Below are positions 49,968 through 61,939 of a DNA stretch of 64,000 nt, piece after piece; the stretch's first letter is position 1; the number at the start of each line of letters is the position of its first letter. Made by a program: the position numbers and the translations under genes. The notes under the pieces were generated by a model, which was given only the letters and a program-made list of their open reading frames with translations, searched no databases and had not been told where the DNA came from. This DNA is from Apostichopus japonicus. Its lineage: Eukaryota; Echinodermata; Holothuroidea; Aspidochirotida; Stichopodidae. Location: positions 6,814,501 through 6,878,500 of the forward strand of contig NC_092569.1 of the NCBI RefSeq assembly GCF_037975245.1. The letters run 5' to 3'.

Positions 49968-52530
49968 TTCTAGCATAGTGACGAATGTGTGACGAATGTC
50001 TAAATTTAACTGAAAATGACATGACATAACGACGAATATGTTTACACTAAAATTACTACTTTGTTAGAAATTTTTCGATCAGCAACAAATATGAGAACTC
50101 AAAGTCTATTTGTTATATTTAAAATATTGACAACTTTCGGTACAAAAGATCCCTTTTCAATTACGCCATACTAAAGTCAAAATGTGAAAATCTTTAGAGA
50201 GCGTTTTCTCAAAACTCACATTTTGAACATTCGTCACTTCGCCAGAACGGGGACGAATTATACGTGTTTGAGTTTGTTTTTCTTGGGTGGCATGGATGGG
50301 GTCGGATATGATGAGGGGAGGGGTATAGAGGGCAAGGAGAGCCGGCTGCGGAAAGGGTGGTATATTTGGTCTTATTAAATTTTAAAAGAACCTGCACCAT
50401 TTTCTACAATGTATAAAATTGACAAGGGATATGATGAAATGTGAACACATGCAGTGCTGCGTAATCTGTTGAGTCGGAACTCTTATGAAGCACACAGACT
50501 ACGGAAAATTGTGTGCAATTCTTCATTTTCAAGTTAGTGTATTACGTGAAATGTCTCTGACCATAGTTTCTAAGTATCCTTCAAATGTTTTGGAAGCTTT
50601 TGCACTATACTATCCCCTTAAACGGAATGTGAAATTTTTCTTACGCTCACAGGCACATTCATAATATCCAGCCCAACCTCGTGTGAATCCTCAGATTAAA
50701 AGTAGGGAACAACTGTGCCATTGTTCAAGTGTTTCCAAGTTGTATAGTATGTGGCTCCTTCTCTTTATTTCCCTTAGCCAATGGAATGGCCATGTTTCTT
50801 TGATACAGCGTTAAAGATCATTCTTACTTGATTTGGCAAGACAGTATTAAACGCACTTGAAAAGTCAAGAAAAAGACTCTTTGTTTTAGTTCTATCCTTA
50901 CAATCTAAATGAGACACAATATCATGGATTAATTAAATTTTTGATATCTGATTCTTCGAATGGCTTGTAACTTCCGTTCTGAAACAGCAAATGCCTTCTC
51001 CATTCTTTTGTCGAGCAACCTTATGGGTTAACAATTCCAATGTATGGAAACCAGGGCTGAGGGTGTATCAGTTTGGTGAAGTTCATTTGATTTGTGTGTC
51101 AATTTCTGACTTGGTTTATTTTTTCAAAAGGTCTGGTATTACTTCCCCAATGATATTGGACTTCTCGGCCTGTGGACGTAAACATCCAAGATTCTGTCAA
51201 ATCTGAAGGTTGCTATACAGACCTTTTATAGTAATTCGGTCTAAACGCCCCTCGTATAACTACTTAAGAATATACTATACTAGTACCTTCCAAAGTTTTC
51301 ATGTAAAAGTATATGTGACCTTAACTATGTAACGAGGTATTACTAAGCCAGATAAAGGTAGTTTTAAGTTAGGCTAGAGTAATGCTTGTGATGAGCAAAG
51401 CCGCCAACAGCTAAGAGAAACCTTTGCCTTATTTAGGGAGATGTTACATTTTTAAACGTTTCTTTATATATGAAACTGAAGACTGGATGAAGTCTAAAGT
51501 GGAAATGAGCTGGTGATTGCATGTTTTAATTTGTTATAATACTGATATTTGTATATTGGATTGTTTGAAAAGGAGAAGGAAACCAAAAGAATTAAATGAT
51601 ATCACCCCCCCCCCCCCACCATCCCAAGTGGCACTAAGACATCACACATTGGCAAAAAAAATAGTTCCATGCTACGACTTTTATAACCAATTTACTCACG
51701 TACTGTACAAGATAATGGGCTTAGATATTTTAGGGATAAGTTCATCACAAGGATCTCGGTGATATAAGTTCATTATGATGGTTTGGGATTCCTTCCCTAT
51801 AATCCTTAGGTATGGTTAGGCTAACACTAAGAATTACTTAAATTAATTAACATTGGTCTAGGTATTGTAGTCTTCGCGGTCACAATTAAAATTTGAGTGA
51901 TTTATTCATCATTTTTATACCAGTTACACCCATGGTCAATATGTCCTGACTTACACCACCTGTTTCCTCATTGACACACAGCTCTAATTAAATGTACCGA
52001 CACAGTTACACCGATTCAGCAGAGAAATAGCGTTGCTCCAGTCTACTGTCTATAGCTACAGGCTCAACAGGTACACGCATCGAATGTTCTGCAATCATAA
52101 CACTAGACTATTATTCAGGTATATTATTGTTGACCCACTGGCCATTCTGTTTCAACGAGTTATGTTATCGTGTATGAGATGTTGCATTTATCAATTAAAA
52201 GGTGAGGTGGGAATAATAAAGATGTTACCTTCCCATAATCCTGTGTGTTTTCAAGAGGCAGATAGTTGGTTCTCAAATCAAGATGACATGGTTGTTATCT
52301 TCGGCTTGTTCCAAAGGGTAATATTTTCGTTATGCAAAAACGCATGGACCTTAGACAAATGGTGTTACTGAGTGGCTACAATGACGAAAGTATTCGTCAG
52401 TATGTGAAAACGAGAGTGGGCCTTAGGTGGACATTCGTCAAAAACCAGTCAGGAATAACTAAAAATCTAGACAGTTTTAAAACTTCATACCCGACTCAAA
52501 CGATTCTTCACCCTCGAAATAGGTACCCAG
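49968..52530 (-). repeat. Inverted partial copy of the 4.6-kb element
   Basis: Runs antiparallel to the left copy: 50395-50755 mirrors 49015-49400, 50800-51230 mirrors 46985-47790 (without the hAT), and 51420-52520 mirrors 45700-46745. Relative to the left copy it lacks about 1.2 kb of the reverse transcriptase region and the far end. Divergence looks like 10-15 per cent by eye, so this is an old inverted duplication or two separate insertions. Confidence 0.7.
50800..50945 (-). pseudogene. Reverse transcriptase fragment in the inverted copy
   Basis: On the minus strand it reads HDIVSHLDCKDRTKTK then SLFLDFSSAFNTVLPN, a cleaner version of the first catalytic block in the left copy. Truncated on both sides. 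Confidence 0.7.
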
Positions 52531-52559
52531 CAAAATATCAGGAAATATTTAAACCAATT

Positions 52560-52920
52560 TTATGACAACGTATAAATAATGTTATAAACGTTAAATGTTG
52601 AGTCGCTAGAATAGCAGGATAACGTTTTCAGAAATTTATATATAACAATATTTCGATCTTGGCACAACGTTTTTAAGATGTTGCAGAAAATGTTGTAAAG
52701 ACGTTATAATAACATTTTGAGAAATATTATGATAACGTTATAAAATAACGTTATAAAAACATTACATGTTGAGTCGCTAGAATAGCAGGATAACGTTTTC
52801 ACAACGTTTTACACAACATTATTTCGGTGTTAGCACAACGTTTTTAAAATGTTTTAGGAAAAGTTATAAAGACGTTATAGTAATGTTTTGACAAATGTTA
52901 TAACGTTATAGAAAATATCA
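52560..52920 (+). repeat. Tandem duplication, 171-bp unit, rich in ATAACGTTAT palindromes
   Basis: gttgagtcgctagaatagca starts at 52597 and 52768. Many AACGTT words (ataacgttataa) occur in both units. Confidence 0.85.
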
Positions 52921-53408
52921 TGACATCTAAGAGCATTTCGAAAACTTCTGTGAGTACTTTAGACGGGTTATTCGAGTTGTGAATGTAATGAAACATGAGA
53001 TTCAGAATGGTTGGCACTGTCTGGTGCTTCCAACACTGTCAGAAAAGAGTTAATAAGACTTGAATGCTTTTTGTACTGTCAATTTATTGTAATAAAGCAC
53101 AAATCATGACAGTGTCAGAGAAAGCATATGTAATAGAAAACAATCATCACTCTAAAGATCCACCATCTTCTTCAAAGGAAGTTCTTTTCCTCTTCTGTGC
53201 CAAAGAAGTTTGTCTCTGTTTGGAACCAAGAAAAACAAAACATGCTTGATCATAGAGTAACACACTGTGAAATGTGGATTGTATATTAGGTTTTGCCTTT
53301 AAACATTACATGCCATATTTGTAAGGCTATCTCCATACTATGACATAGTACTTAGGCATTGGTCATGCAACTGAAACAGTGAAAGCGGGAAACACATTCT
53401 CTTGATCC

Positions 53409-53562
53409 CAGGCGCGTAGCCAAGGGGGGGGGGAAGGGGGCAGCCGCCCCCCCCCCTTGAGCATATTTAAAAAAAAAATTTTTTTAATGTTTTTATGATA
53501 ACGCTAGTATTTTCAAAAGAGAAAATGCTAAGATGCAACTTACAAGGCCTGGGAAGTGCCTG
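53409..53562 (+). mobile_element. hAT MITE, CAGGCGCGTAGCC family, copy I (internally deleted)
   Basis: Starts CAGGCGCGTAGCCAAGG, stops in the core at gggaagtgCCTG, yet a perfect 8-bp duplication CTTGATCC flanks it (53401-53408, 53563-53570). It therefore seems to have lost its right two-thirds before or during insertion, keeping only CCTG at the right tip. Confidence 0.85.
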
Positions 53563-53570
53563 CTTGATCC

Positions 53571-55075
53571 CAGATGACATTTGACCTATTCCAAAAACAA
53601 AAAGGGGTCTACTTAATATGGAACGTTCAAATCCCCATGTATGAAATCTGTCAATTTATTTTTGATTTGTTTTGGGAAATTTAAGCATTTCTTGCAATAC
53701 CATGTTTTAGTCCTTCACACCTTTGGAACTCTTTTAACCTAATATTACCTTTCAACTCCCGATATCCACAATGCAAAAAAAAGTATCTGATCTCTGTTGA
53801 CCCAAGATGATCTTTAACCTCCATCAACATTAATAGGGTGTTCTTCCAATTAACACGGTACACTATATTTGCCAAGTACGAGACCTGTCAAGACTTGTCA
53901 ATATTACCCTTACTACGATACGGTGTTCACAAGATGTACACACTTTGACCTGTGTTGACCCTAGATGATTTCTGACCTCCACCATCTTCAACAGGGTTCT
54001 CATATGTTTGAACATGTTATATTTCAACAATAAAAATAAGCTATGAAGATTTTCAACCTCAGTAATATATGTCTTTAATTGTTCAAAACTTAATACCGAG
54101 CCAAAGTATACAAAGGAACCCCGTGCCCCCCCCCCAACACCCTAAAGAAGAGTGCTATTCATTCAAAAGTGTTATTCATCACGTAGATGCTCATGTTATA
54201 TCACACCACCCTGGTAGTACAATTCACCTTTGGCATCCCTGCAAACCTCCCTGTATTTATGTAGTATATTGACTTATATGCAAGTTTAAAATTACATTGT
54301 GTACCAATAACAATTCTAGAAGTTGCAATATGGTATAAGCAGTATTGTTACTGGGATTTTAAAACTTGCGTCCACGGGACGCAACATCTTAAAATGTTTG
54401 CGTCGGCTCAGTAAAACTGTCCTCCATGAAAACCTGTACCTTAAACTACCTCTACACAAACGCGCAATATTTAAATATTATCATGACTCTGATTAAACGC
54501 TGGCTTGTGTGTAAGGGAAGCGTGTAGTGGTATGCCTATAATGTGTACAAAAACATTTAATGATGAAACATTTAATTAATTACAATAACACATTGACTGT
54601 CAAATTGCGAAGCGAGAACCGTTGACTAGTTACCAAATATGCAGGCATGGACGGCATACAATGCACACTACTGTACGGTATAGAACTAAAGTGTTTATGA
54701 TAAGGTCATAGGCTATGTATATATGTTGTGAATTGTTGGGGAAAAAACGAGTGTCTAGACATAATGCCAGCATAAAAATACTACAATAGTTAGCACGGGC
54801 ATACGGTATAAATTGGGCGTAAGCTTACACTAAATTTAGGCTACACTTGCGTTCCTACCGTTGGATATATATTAGTAATTAAAGGCTGCTACACTCAATA
54901 CGGCAGTTCACATGATCAAACTTACCTTCAACTTATTCAAGACTGCTATAAACTACCTTGTGATTTGGATTCAATACTTCCAATCACCATAAGGACTGAT
55001 GACGTTGTCAATTTTGAAACTTTCTTTTCACGGTTGCTTGATGTATTCCCCGTAGCCGTTGACATAGACAAATAT
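53571..55075. other. Intergenic stretch, no gene recognised
   Basis: Contains loosely repeated tgacct words (tttgacctattcc, ctgttgaccc, tttgacctgtgttgacc) at 53580-53990, with similar text at 56040-56220, probably an old dispersed repeat. No coding signal. Confidence 0.3.
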
Positions 55076-55079
55076 TAGA

Positions 55080-55345
55080 ACTGAATTTTGAAAGCCGGAC
55101 TTCTGACGGTACGCGTACGCACATACGTATATGACAAGCGATATGGGGCAAACACTGCATAATACATCCTCGTATAATTACGAATACATACGCGTATAAA
55201 TTCGAATATATATGCGTATTAAATCAGACAATAATTGTCATGTCTTGTATAGCTTTCACCCACACTTTATAGGCGTATATATTCGAATTAATGCGTGAAT
55301 ATATTCGAATTAATACGTGTATATATTCGAATATATCCTCCCAGT
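55080..55345 (+). repeat. Palindromic TATTCGAATA / TACGCGTA repeat cluster
   Basis: At least five TTCGAAT-centred palindromes alternate with gcgtata words (acgcgtataaattcgaata, tatattcgaattaatgcgtg). Confidence 0.7.
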
Positions 55346-56219
55346 GAATGTACCCAACAGTGCTTTTTAAATGTACTTACGATACCATATGGTGCATGTT
55401 GTAAATAAGATGATTACATTCTTGTATCAGAATGTTTCCGTTTTGGTTTAAGTATCAAATTTATTAATCATTAACCAAGGCCCTAAGTTACACCTAGATG
55501 TTAAATAGACAAGTCTTTCTTAATTAAAGTCTAATCACTCATCAGATGTGACTTTTTTCAAATATATTTATGACAGACATATCAATTCGGGGACCAAAAA
55601 GAAGCAAACTTGAAGATTTCTAGATGTGAGTCCTCCTCGGGGCCCTAAGGCGGGCCCTTGGACACCACCCGATAAAAGTTTTGCACCAAGGCGCTCGAGG
55701 TGTGCACTACGCGCACATTCCTTCAGTTTTGTCCATGTTCAGTCATTTATTCCCCCTATCCCACTTTTCAATTGGGATTGATGCAGTTGTGTGTGGGTGT
55801 GCACCATTTTTTGTATTCTGACGGAGGACTTGAAGAAAGGAATTCCAAGCCCTCAGACGAATTCTGTTGTTCAGGGGTATTGTTAGGGTACGATGAGAAC
55901 AATGGGGTCCTCAGTCTGCATGAAAAACGTGTGTGTGACACTTGTTTGTAAACACTATAACACAGACAGTTCATATCGTGGATTAACTTTCAAACTAATT
56001 GCTATGTCGATGCGTCATGTTGAGTGCAACCTCAATTCTTTTCTGTAAAGATGAAAGGTCCTTTGAGGTCGAAGTCTGAAAACTTGTAAACACAATAACT
56101 CAAAAAAGTACATCTTTGTGGAACGTCATACCTGGTGTACAGATCCAATTTAGTGAATACAAGAACCGTATTGGAATAAGTGAAGGTCAAATGTCATTTG
56201 GGGTCAACATTTAAGTCAA

Positions 56220-57350
56220 AGTCTGAAATTTTTGTAAAGAGGAGGGGAAGCCGACGGGAACGTCACGCCCTTGCACAGCTTCGTTGCACCACCACTGGAA
56301 GATCTGGTCCAGGTGCAGAGCCGTGGATACTAAGACCGTCAAGTCCCTTGGGCAGAAAAGCGGCAAAGAGGGACCAGGTCCACCAGGCTCGCTTGATAGC
56401 CCAATAGAGCCAGCCACGCATGGGCACGTTATGGGCGGGGTTGGACAGACCTTTCCAAACTGCCTGCACCCTCTCGCGGGTTGGGAAAGCCCAACGCCGG
56501 CAAAGATCTATGTCCGCTCCCAGGTGAGTTGTGAGGGATCCAATAAGATTTGTCTCTGTTGATAAACAACCGTAACAAGGACGCCACGTCCAAGACGGAA
56601 AGGAAACAAGGGCTTCTCAAGACTTCCCCGAAATCAACCAAACGTCCAGATAGACGAAAATCTGGACTGCTAGTCACCTCAAGAATGCTGTGGATAGGCC
56701 GATTGGAAGGGCAGTCAATCGGTAAGAAGCCCCGTTGTAACGGAAGGTCAAGAGGGGGCTGAGGTCCGCAAAGACTGGGATGTGAAGATATGCATCCTGA
56801 AGATCTACTGAGCAGGCCCGCAGGCCAGGGGGCAAACTGTTCATGATTAAGGGAAGTGTCTCCATCCAAACCACGGATGGGCAGAAGCAGCGCTTCAACG
56901 GCCATAGGTTGAGGATGGGTTTCCAACAGCTCTCCTTCTTCGGAGTTAGGAAGGTCGTTGAGAACAAGGGTAGGGTCTCACTAGACATAGGGACGATAGC
57001 GCCCTTCCAGAGGGCCTGAACCTCGCTGTTCAGGGCCTTTGCTCTGGCAGGATCTGACGCGACCAGGGTGATTTGGAAAGGAGCTGGTTGCCGGGAAGTG
57101 AATTCCAGCCAGTACCCCTCCTGGATCGTTGTTAGGATCCAGCGGTCTCCTATGACCACTCGCTGGCAAATGCCCGGAGCCTCCCCCCTACCTGGGACCG
57201 GGCCAGCACAAGGTCTGGGCCCAACAAGTAGTCATTTGCGGCTAGAACAGAAGCACAGATGAGAAGGGGGAAAAACATTGATACCTTCCCCAAATACATG
57301 TATGATAAGAAGGGGGAGAAACATGGAGGTTTCCGTAGCAAGTAAAAAAC
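56220..57350 (-). pseudogene. DIRS-like retroelement reverse transcriptase/RNase H fragment, frame-broken
   Basis: On the minus strand the upstream frame (about 57230-57160) reads VGGRLRAFASEW. The next (57159-56674) gives DRWILTTIQEGYWLEF, FLTPKKESCWKPILNL, ACSVDLQDAYLHIPV and YRLTALPIGLSTAFL: the RT domain in the form typical of DIRS elements, with an LQDAYLHI block. Further frames (56926-56263) carry the connection/RNase H part (DFGEVLRSPCFLSVLDVASL, then FPTRERVQAVWKGL-type text split over two frames). At least three frame changes make it defunct. GC content is clearly above its surroundings. No YR recombinase or inverted ends are seen. Confidence 0.82.
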
Positions 57351-57599
57351 AATGTCACCAAATCCACCAGGGCAGAGTTCAAGAGAGCGTGAACTAAGGT
57401 CACATGACCCAGAGCCCAGACACAGTATTACTAGTGCTAACTAACCTAAGGCCTAGGCACAACAGTGTACATATGAAACCCGGGCCTACGTACAGCATGT
57501 ACAATGAAGTGCTGAAACCATGGGCCGACAAGATCGGGAGGGAACTATTCCGACCCGCGTCCCGAAATCATGATTGCTGGTGTCAGACGGAGCCGGCTA

Positions 57600-59040
57600 G
57601 ACCGGCTGCCCTTGGCAGGCTACGGTTTAGTTGGTGATAGTTTTTTTTTTGTGTGAGTTGAGCGCCGATGGCGCGGGAAAATGCATAAGTATATTGTTCA
57701 CTATAGAAGGTAAGGATTTCCCAATGTTAAGTAATGCATTTTCACAAATAGATCCGATCAATTGTAGCAGTGTGGTGAATATTGTCAATCATTAGGATAT
57801 GTTCAGGCATATTGTGAAGTCACATGTTTGTAAAGAAATCCAAAACAGGCAACTGATAAGAATTAATGAAGCAAAATGATGTGAAATAAATAGCTGTATT
57901 TCATTGTGAATTAATTTACATTAATAATAGACAATACAAAGCATTACAGTTGATATTACATAAACAGTTTCTTCCTATGAATAACTCTATTTACAGATAA
58001 TATGTATAACAACACAGTCTGTCAGACACAACAATGAGCAGTTAACTATCACTTACTTGAAACACACATGGTCTATATGACCCTGAAGTCATTTATGTTC
58101 ACTTCTGTAGAATTCACAAGAAAATGCATTCAATACTCAAGATAACTTCATATGAGGTTCCCCTAACAAGATCTAACAAATCCATACATTTTCAAATGAT
58201 AGCTAATCCTTACAAACAGGATGACTTGAATTGTGTACAAGAAATGTGATAATTTTCTGACCAAATATCTCAATTTTGTGGGATGATACCTTGAGGAGGG
58301 CACCTTGGTGAGCCATTACATGTAATCATCATGTCTTCCTGTAGAGTTTAATTACTAAATCATGATTGCTGGTGTCAGATAAGGAGGCTCTAACAAACCC
58401 TAACAAGTTGGCAATGCAACACAAAATACAGCACAAAATATGCAGCAAAACTAAATAACTTGGCTTTATTTGAACAGCTACTGAGTACCTGCATATTTGC
58501 TAACTCGCTAAACATTTCTTTTCTACACTTGACTCTTGTCTTGATAAAACTGTCTATGCAACTAGTTAGCTAGCACATAAGTGGCACTCTAGCTGATAAA
58601 ACATCCACTTCTAGTCTTAAACACACAATAAACTCAAGCGATCAAATATCACATAATGTTGACTCTCAGAGAGCGAGTAGTTTAACACTCATTTTTTGTG
58701 AAAAGTTCAAAGGTGTATGCCTCAAATTCTGAGTTATGGACGAGAAATCAAAATGCTTCCATTTGTAACAGAAGAAATTTTAATATGGATAGCTATTATG
58801 TAATAGGAAAACAAGCACCATGTGCATGACATAGCATAATAAACTGAAGCACAATGTAACATCCCCCCCCCCAGTTCCAGTCACTCCCAAGATTAATGTA
58901 TGTCGTCCAGTTACAGAGTTGTTGACAATTGACAATTCATAATCATGGACGTTTAATATGAATCTAAGAGACTGACTTCGGTCAGCTTGAGGCTTTGATA
59001 AGCCAATGAGGCTTCTTCGCGAGTTCCTACTTGTAGGAGG
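57600..59040. other. Intergenic stretch, no gene recognised
   Basis: AT-rich; no supported coding region. Its one oddity is a 23-base perfect repeat shared between 57565-57587 and 58357-58379. Confidence 0.3.
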
Positions 59041-59045
59041 ATCTA

Positions 59046-59086
59046 AAATACATACATACATACATACATAAACACATACACACATC
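59046..59086 (+). repeat. (CATA)n microsatellite
   Basis: acatacatacatacatacata followed by cacatacacacatcc. Confidence 0.9.
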
Positions 59087-59559
59087 CAATCTCTCTCCAA
59101 GAAAAATATGTAGAAGTCAAGTTTGCTAGAGACTATCATATCCTATCGATACACAAAGGAGTTTGTCTGTTTTGGCCAAACATAAGGCGCTTGACCTTGA
59201 CCATACCTAAAAAACCCTCGTGTCCAAACCTAGAAATTCAGAAAACTCTTTGGCAAGTAAGATATGTAACACAGACAACCCTGAAAAGCACAAAGCCACT
59301 TTAAAATCATTCTGAGGAATATGTATTTACCTCTAGTTAAACAAGCATTTTAATATTTAATTATTTTACAACTAAAATGCCAATATTATCACAAATTGCT
59401 CACAGTGACATATTTCCCTTGCCACTTACCGTTGTGGTGTATGTGTTAACAAGCTTCCAGTGCCATAAAATGCCACATTCGATGTTTTAAATTAATCTAG
59501 TCCCCACAAAATTACATGATACTGAAGTTAGCATAACAATTAACATAACAATTAATATT

Positions 59560-60959
59560 TATATAGCGCTATTCCATCTAGATCATAGCGCTTGTGACAC
59601 AGACACAACTTAGCATGGAAATAGGTGAGTCTTAAGATTACTACGAAATTGAGAGATATTGTCAGTTTCTCTGATAGTACGAGGGAGATTGTTCCATGAC
59701 TGTGGGCCTGCTACACTGAACGATTTCTGACCCAAGACCTTGTTCGTTCTAGGAACATTCAAGCGGGTTATGTCATGAGTAGAGCGGAGAGTTCTTTGGG
59801 GAGTATAAGGTGACAGTAGATTGGATAAATAAACAGGTGCAGTATTGTTCATGGATTTAAAGACATAAAGACAGAGTTTAAACTGAATCCTTTCCCTTAT
59901 TGGCAGCCAGTGGAGTTCTTTAAGTGTTGGAGTAATGTGATCTCTCTTGGATATGGAGCATACCAACCGGGCAGCATTGTTCTGCAATCTCTGAACTCTG
60001 TCCAATTCATGTTCCGTAGCACCAAAAAGAAGAAGATTTCCATAGTCGAGACGAGAGATGACTAAAGCCCTGACGACATGATGGAGAGTTTCTTTATCAA
60101 GATATCTCTTTATTCTCCGGATGTTTCTTAACTGGAAATGTATTGATTGACAGAGGCTAGATATTTGTTTAGTCATAGTCATATTTGCATCAAAAATTAT
60201 GCCCAAGTTCCGAACCGACTGTGTTGGTTCAATATGTGCATCACCGATTTTCAGTAACACAGGTGGCAGTTTCTGAAGAAAATAGGGTGATCCAAGCACA
60301 ATGAACTCTGTTTTGCTCTCATTTAATTTTAACTTGTTGCAAGACATCCACTCTTGGATTTCAGCAATACACAGTTGAAGCCTCTCAATAGCATGCTGCC
60401 GTGCACCTGGTATTTTTGGGTCAAAAGAACAGTACAACTGTGTGTCATCTGCATAGAGATGAAAGTCTAAGGCATGACGACGAATGATTTTACCGAGAGG
60501 GAGTGTGTAGATTACAAACTTTAAGGGGCCAAGGATAGAGCCTTGTGGCAGTCCATACTCTAAATCAACAGGATCAGAGTAGTTGTTGCCAATGGAAACA
60601 CGGCTTTGTCTATCAGACAGGTAGGATTTGAACCATTGGAGGGCAATCCCTGATATTCCCAACTTTGTATTCATTCTCTTAAGCAGTACATCATGGTCTA
60701 TAGTGTCAAAGGCGGCGGACAAGTACTGTTATGTGTCTTATATGCAGACTGGTACGGTACCAGTCTTATATGCAGACTGGTACGGCTCGTCGAGATTGTG
60801 CAGAGATATGTGCTGTTTCAACTGTGTGGCAACAGCTTTTTCAATGAGCTTTGCCACAAATCTGATATTTGATACAGGACGATAACTACTTAAAGCATTG
60901 TGATCCAAGGAAGGTTTCTTCAAAATTGGCGATATTATGGCTAGCAGTAGAGAATACAC
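59560..60959 (-). pseudogene. CR1/L2-type LINE reverse transcriptase, 5'-truncated and damaged
   Basis: Minus strand. The upstream part (60959-60738) reads PILKKPSLDHNALSSYRPVS, KLIEKAVATQL, NLDEPYQSAYK. The main part (60722-59610, 370 aa) reads SAAFDTIDHDVLL, GLPQGSILGPL, catalytic YADDTQLY (D-D present), then LNESKTEFIVLG, RLDYGN, HWLPIRERIQFK and the terminal AGPQSWNNLPRTIRE ... HLFPC. About 30 codons normally between QSAY and the SAAFDTIDH block are missing, replaced by a 27-base duplication (cttatatgcagactggtacg twice, 60725-60785). The ORF2 start and endonuclease are absent. The 3' UTR includes tatatagcgctattcc (about 59560-59580). The main frame is otherwise intact, so the copy is fairly young. 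Confidence 0.92.
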
Positions 60960-61220
60960 ACTAAATCAGTGTACATCGCATATATGTGGCACTAGCTGAG
61001 GTTACAGAGGTACACAGTACTAACAGTTCCTTTGTCTCATGAAACCTGTCCTTAACAAAGAACAAACAACACGTAATGAGCTAAAATGTTCCGCATTCAC
61101 GAGTATGCGCTCATTACATGAGAAGTTCAAGAGCTTCTCCAAGAACACAGACCTAGCAGGGTGCTTCGTTCAAGCGTACAACATATGCTATCTGTTCCAC
61201 TGTTCGCACTTCCACCTATA

Positions 61221-61460
61221 GGGAACGTTGCTTTGCTAGATCAGCTCCACAGCTCTGGAACAGTCTCCCCTTACATCTGAAAACAATCCAGCATGTGTCA
61301 ACTTTCCAGAAAGAACTCAAGACGTTCTTATTCATGAATGCGTATCCATTTGTTTAATAACTGTTGTGTCCATTTTGGGTACTTTGCTCCTGCAGCGCTT
61401 CTGAGCAGCTTTTTTTAACTGGATAAAGGGCTTTACAAATTCTTATATTATTATTATTAC
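61221..61460 (+). pseudogene. 3' end of a second LINE, with (ATT)n tail
   Basis: GAACGTTGCTTTGC opens a frame ERCFARSAPQLWNSLP, LHLKTIQHVSTFQ, KELKTFLFMNAYPFV ending TAA at 61357. This is the stereotyped C-terminus of CR1/L2-like ORF2. The 3' UTR ends ctggataaagggctttacaa and an ATT repeat (61443-61459). It points away from the LINE at 59.6-61.0 kb, so it is a separate insertion. Confidence 0.85.
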
Positions 61461-61616
61461 ATGCACCCAAGGCAAAGAAATACATTGCGGTGTCCCTACA
61501 GAGTGTACTCAGCCTTGTCCTATATACACCATGCTAGCTGGTTTATACACCCCTCTATCAATCCTTCACACAAATAATGATGATGGTGCACTGATAGTTC
61601 AAAGGCATACTAGGTC

Positions 61617-61768
61617 CCCCTAGCAACATCAGAACAACATCACCCTAGCAACATCAGAGCAATATCACCCTAGCAACAGCAGAGCAATATCACCCTAGCA
61701 ACAGCAGAGCAATATCACCCTAGCAACATCAGAGCAATATCACCCTAGCAACATCAGAACAATATCAA
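61617..61768 (+). repeat. Minisatellite, 25-bp unit, six copies
   Basis: Unit CACCCTAGCAACATCAGAGC followed by aatat, with acatc/acagc and gagc/gaac variants. Confidence 0.95.
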
Positions 61769-61939
61769 AAGCAGGTTTTCATCCTTCTGATGGTTTTAAC
61801 CAAAGACTCAGGTCCTCACTCTTTCCTGACGATGGTCTCAACAATTGACTGAAAAAGAAAGAAAAGAAAATGGGCATTGGAGTTGAGTTTATGTATATTA
61901 GTTTGATGTCAATCTCTATATGGAACCACTAACTAAGTT

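Noticed and set aside
56284-56762. Plus-strand frames of 70-92 codons
   Set aside because: They are antisense shadows of the GC-rich DIRS-like fragment.
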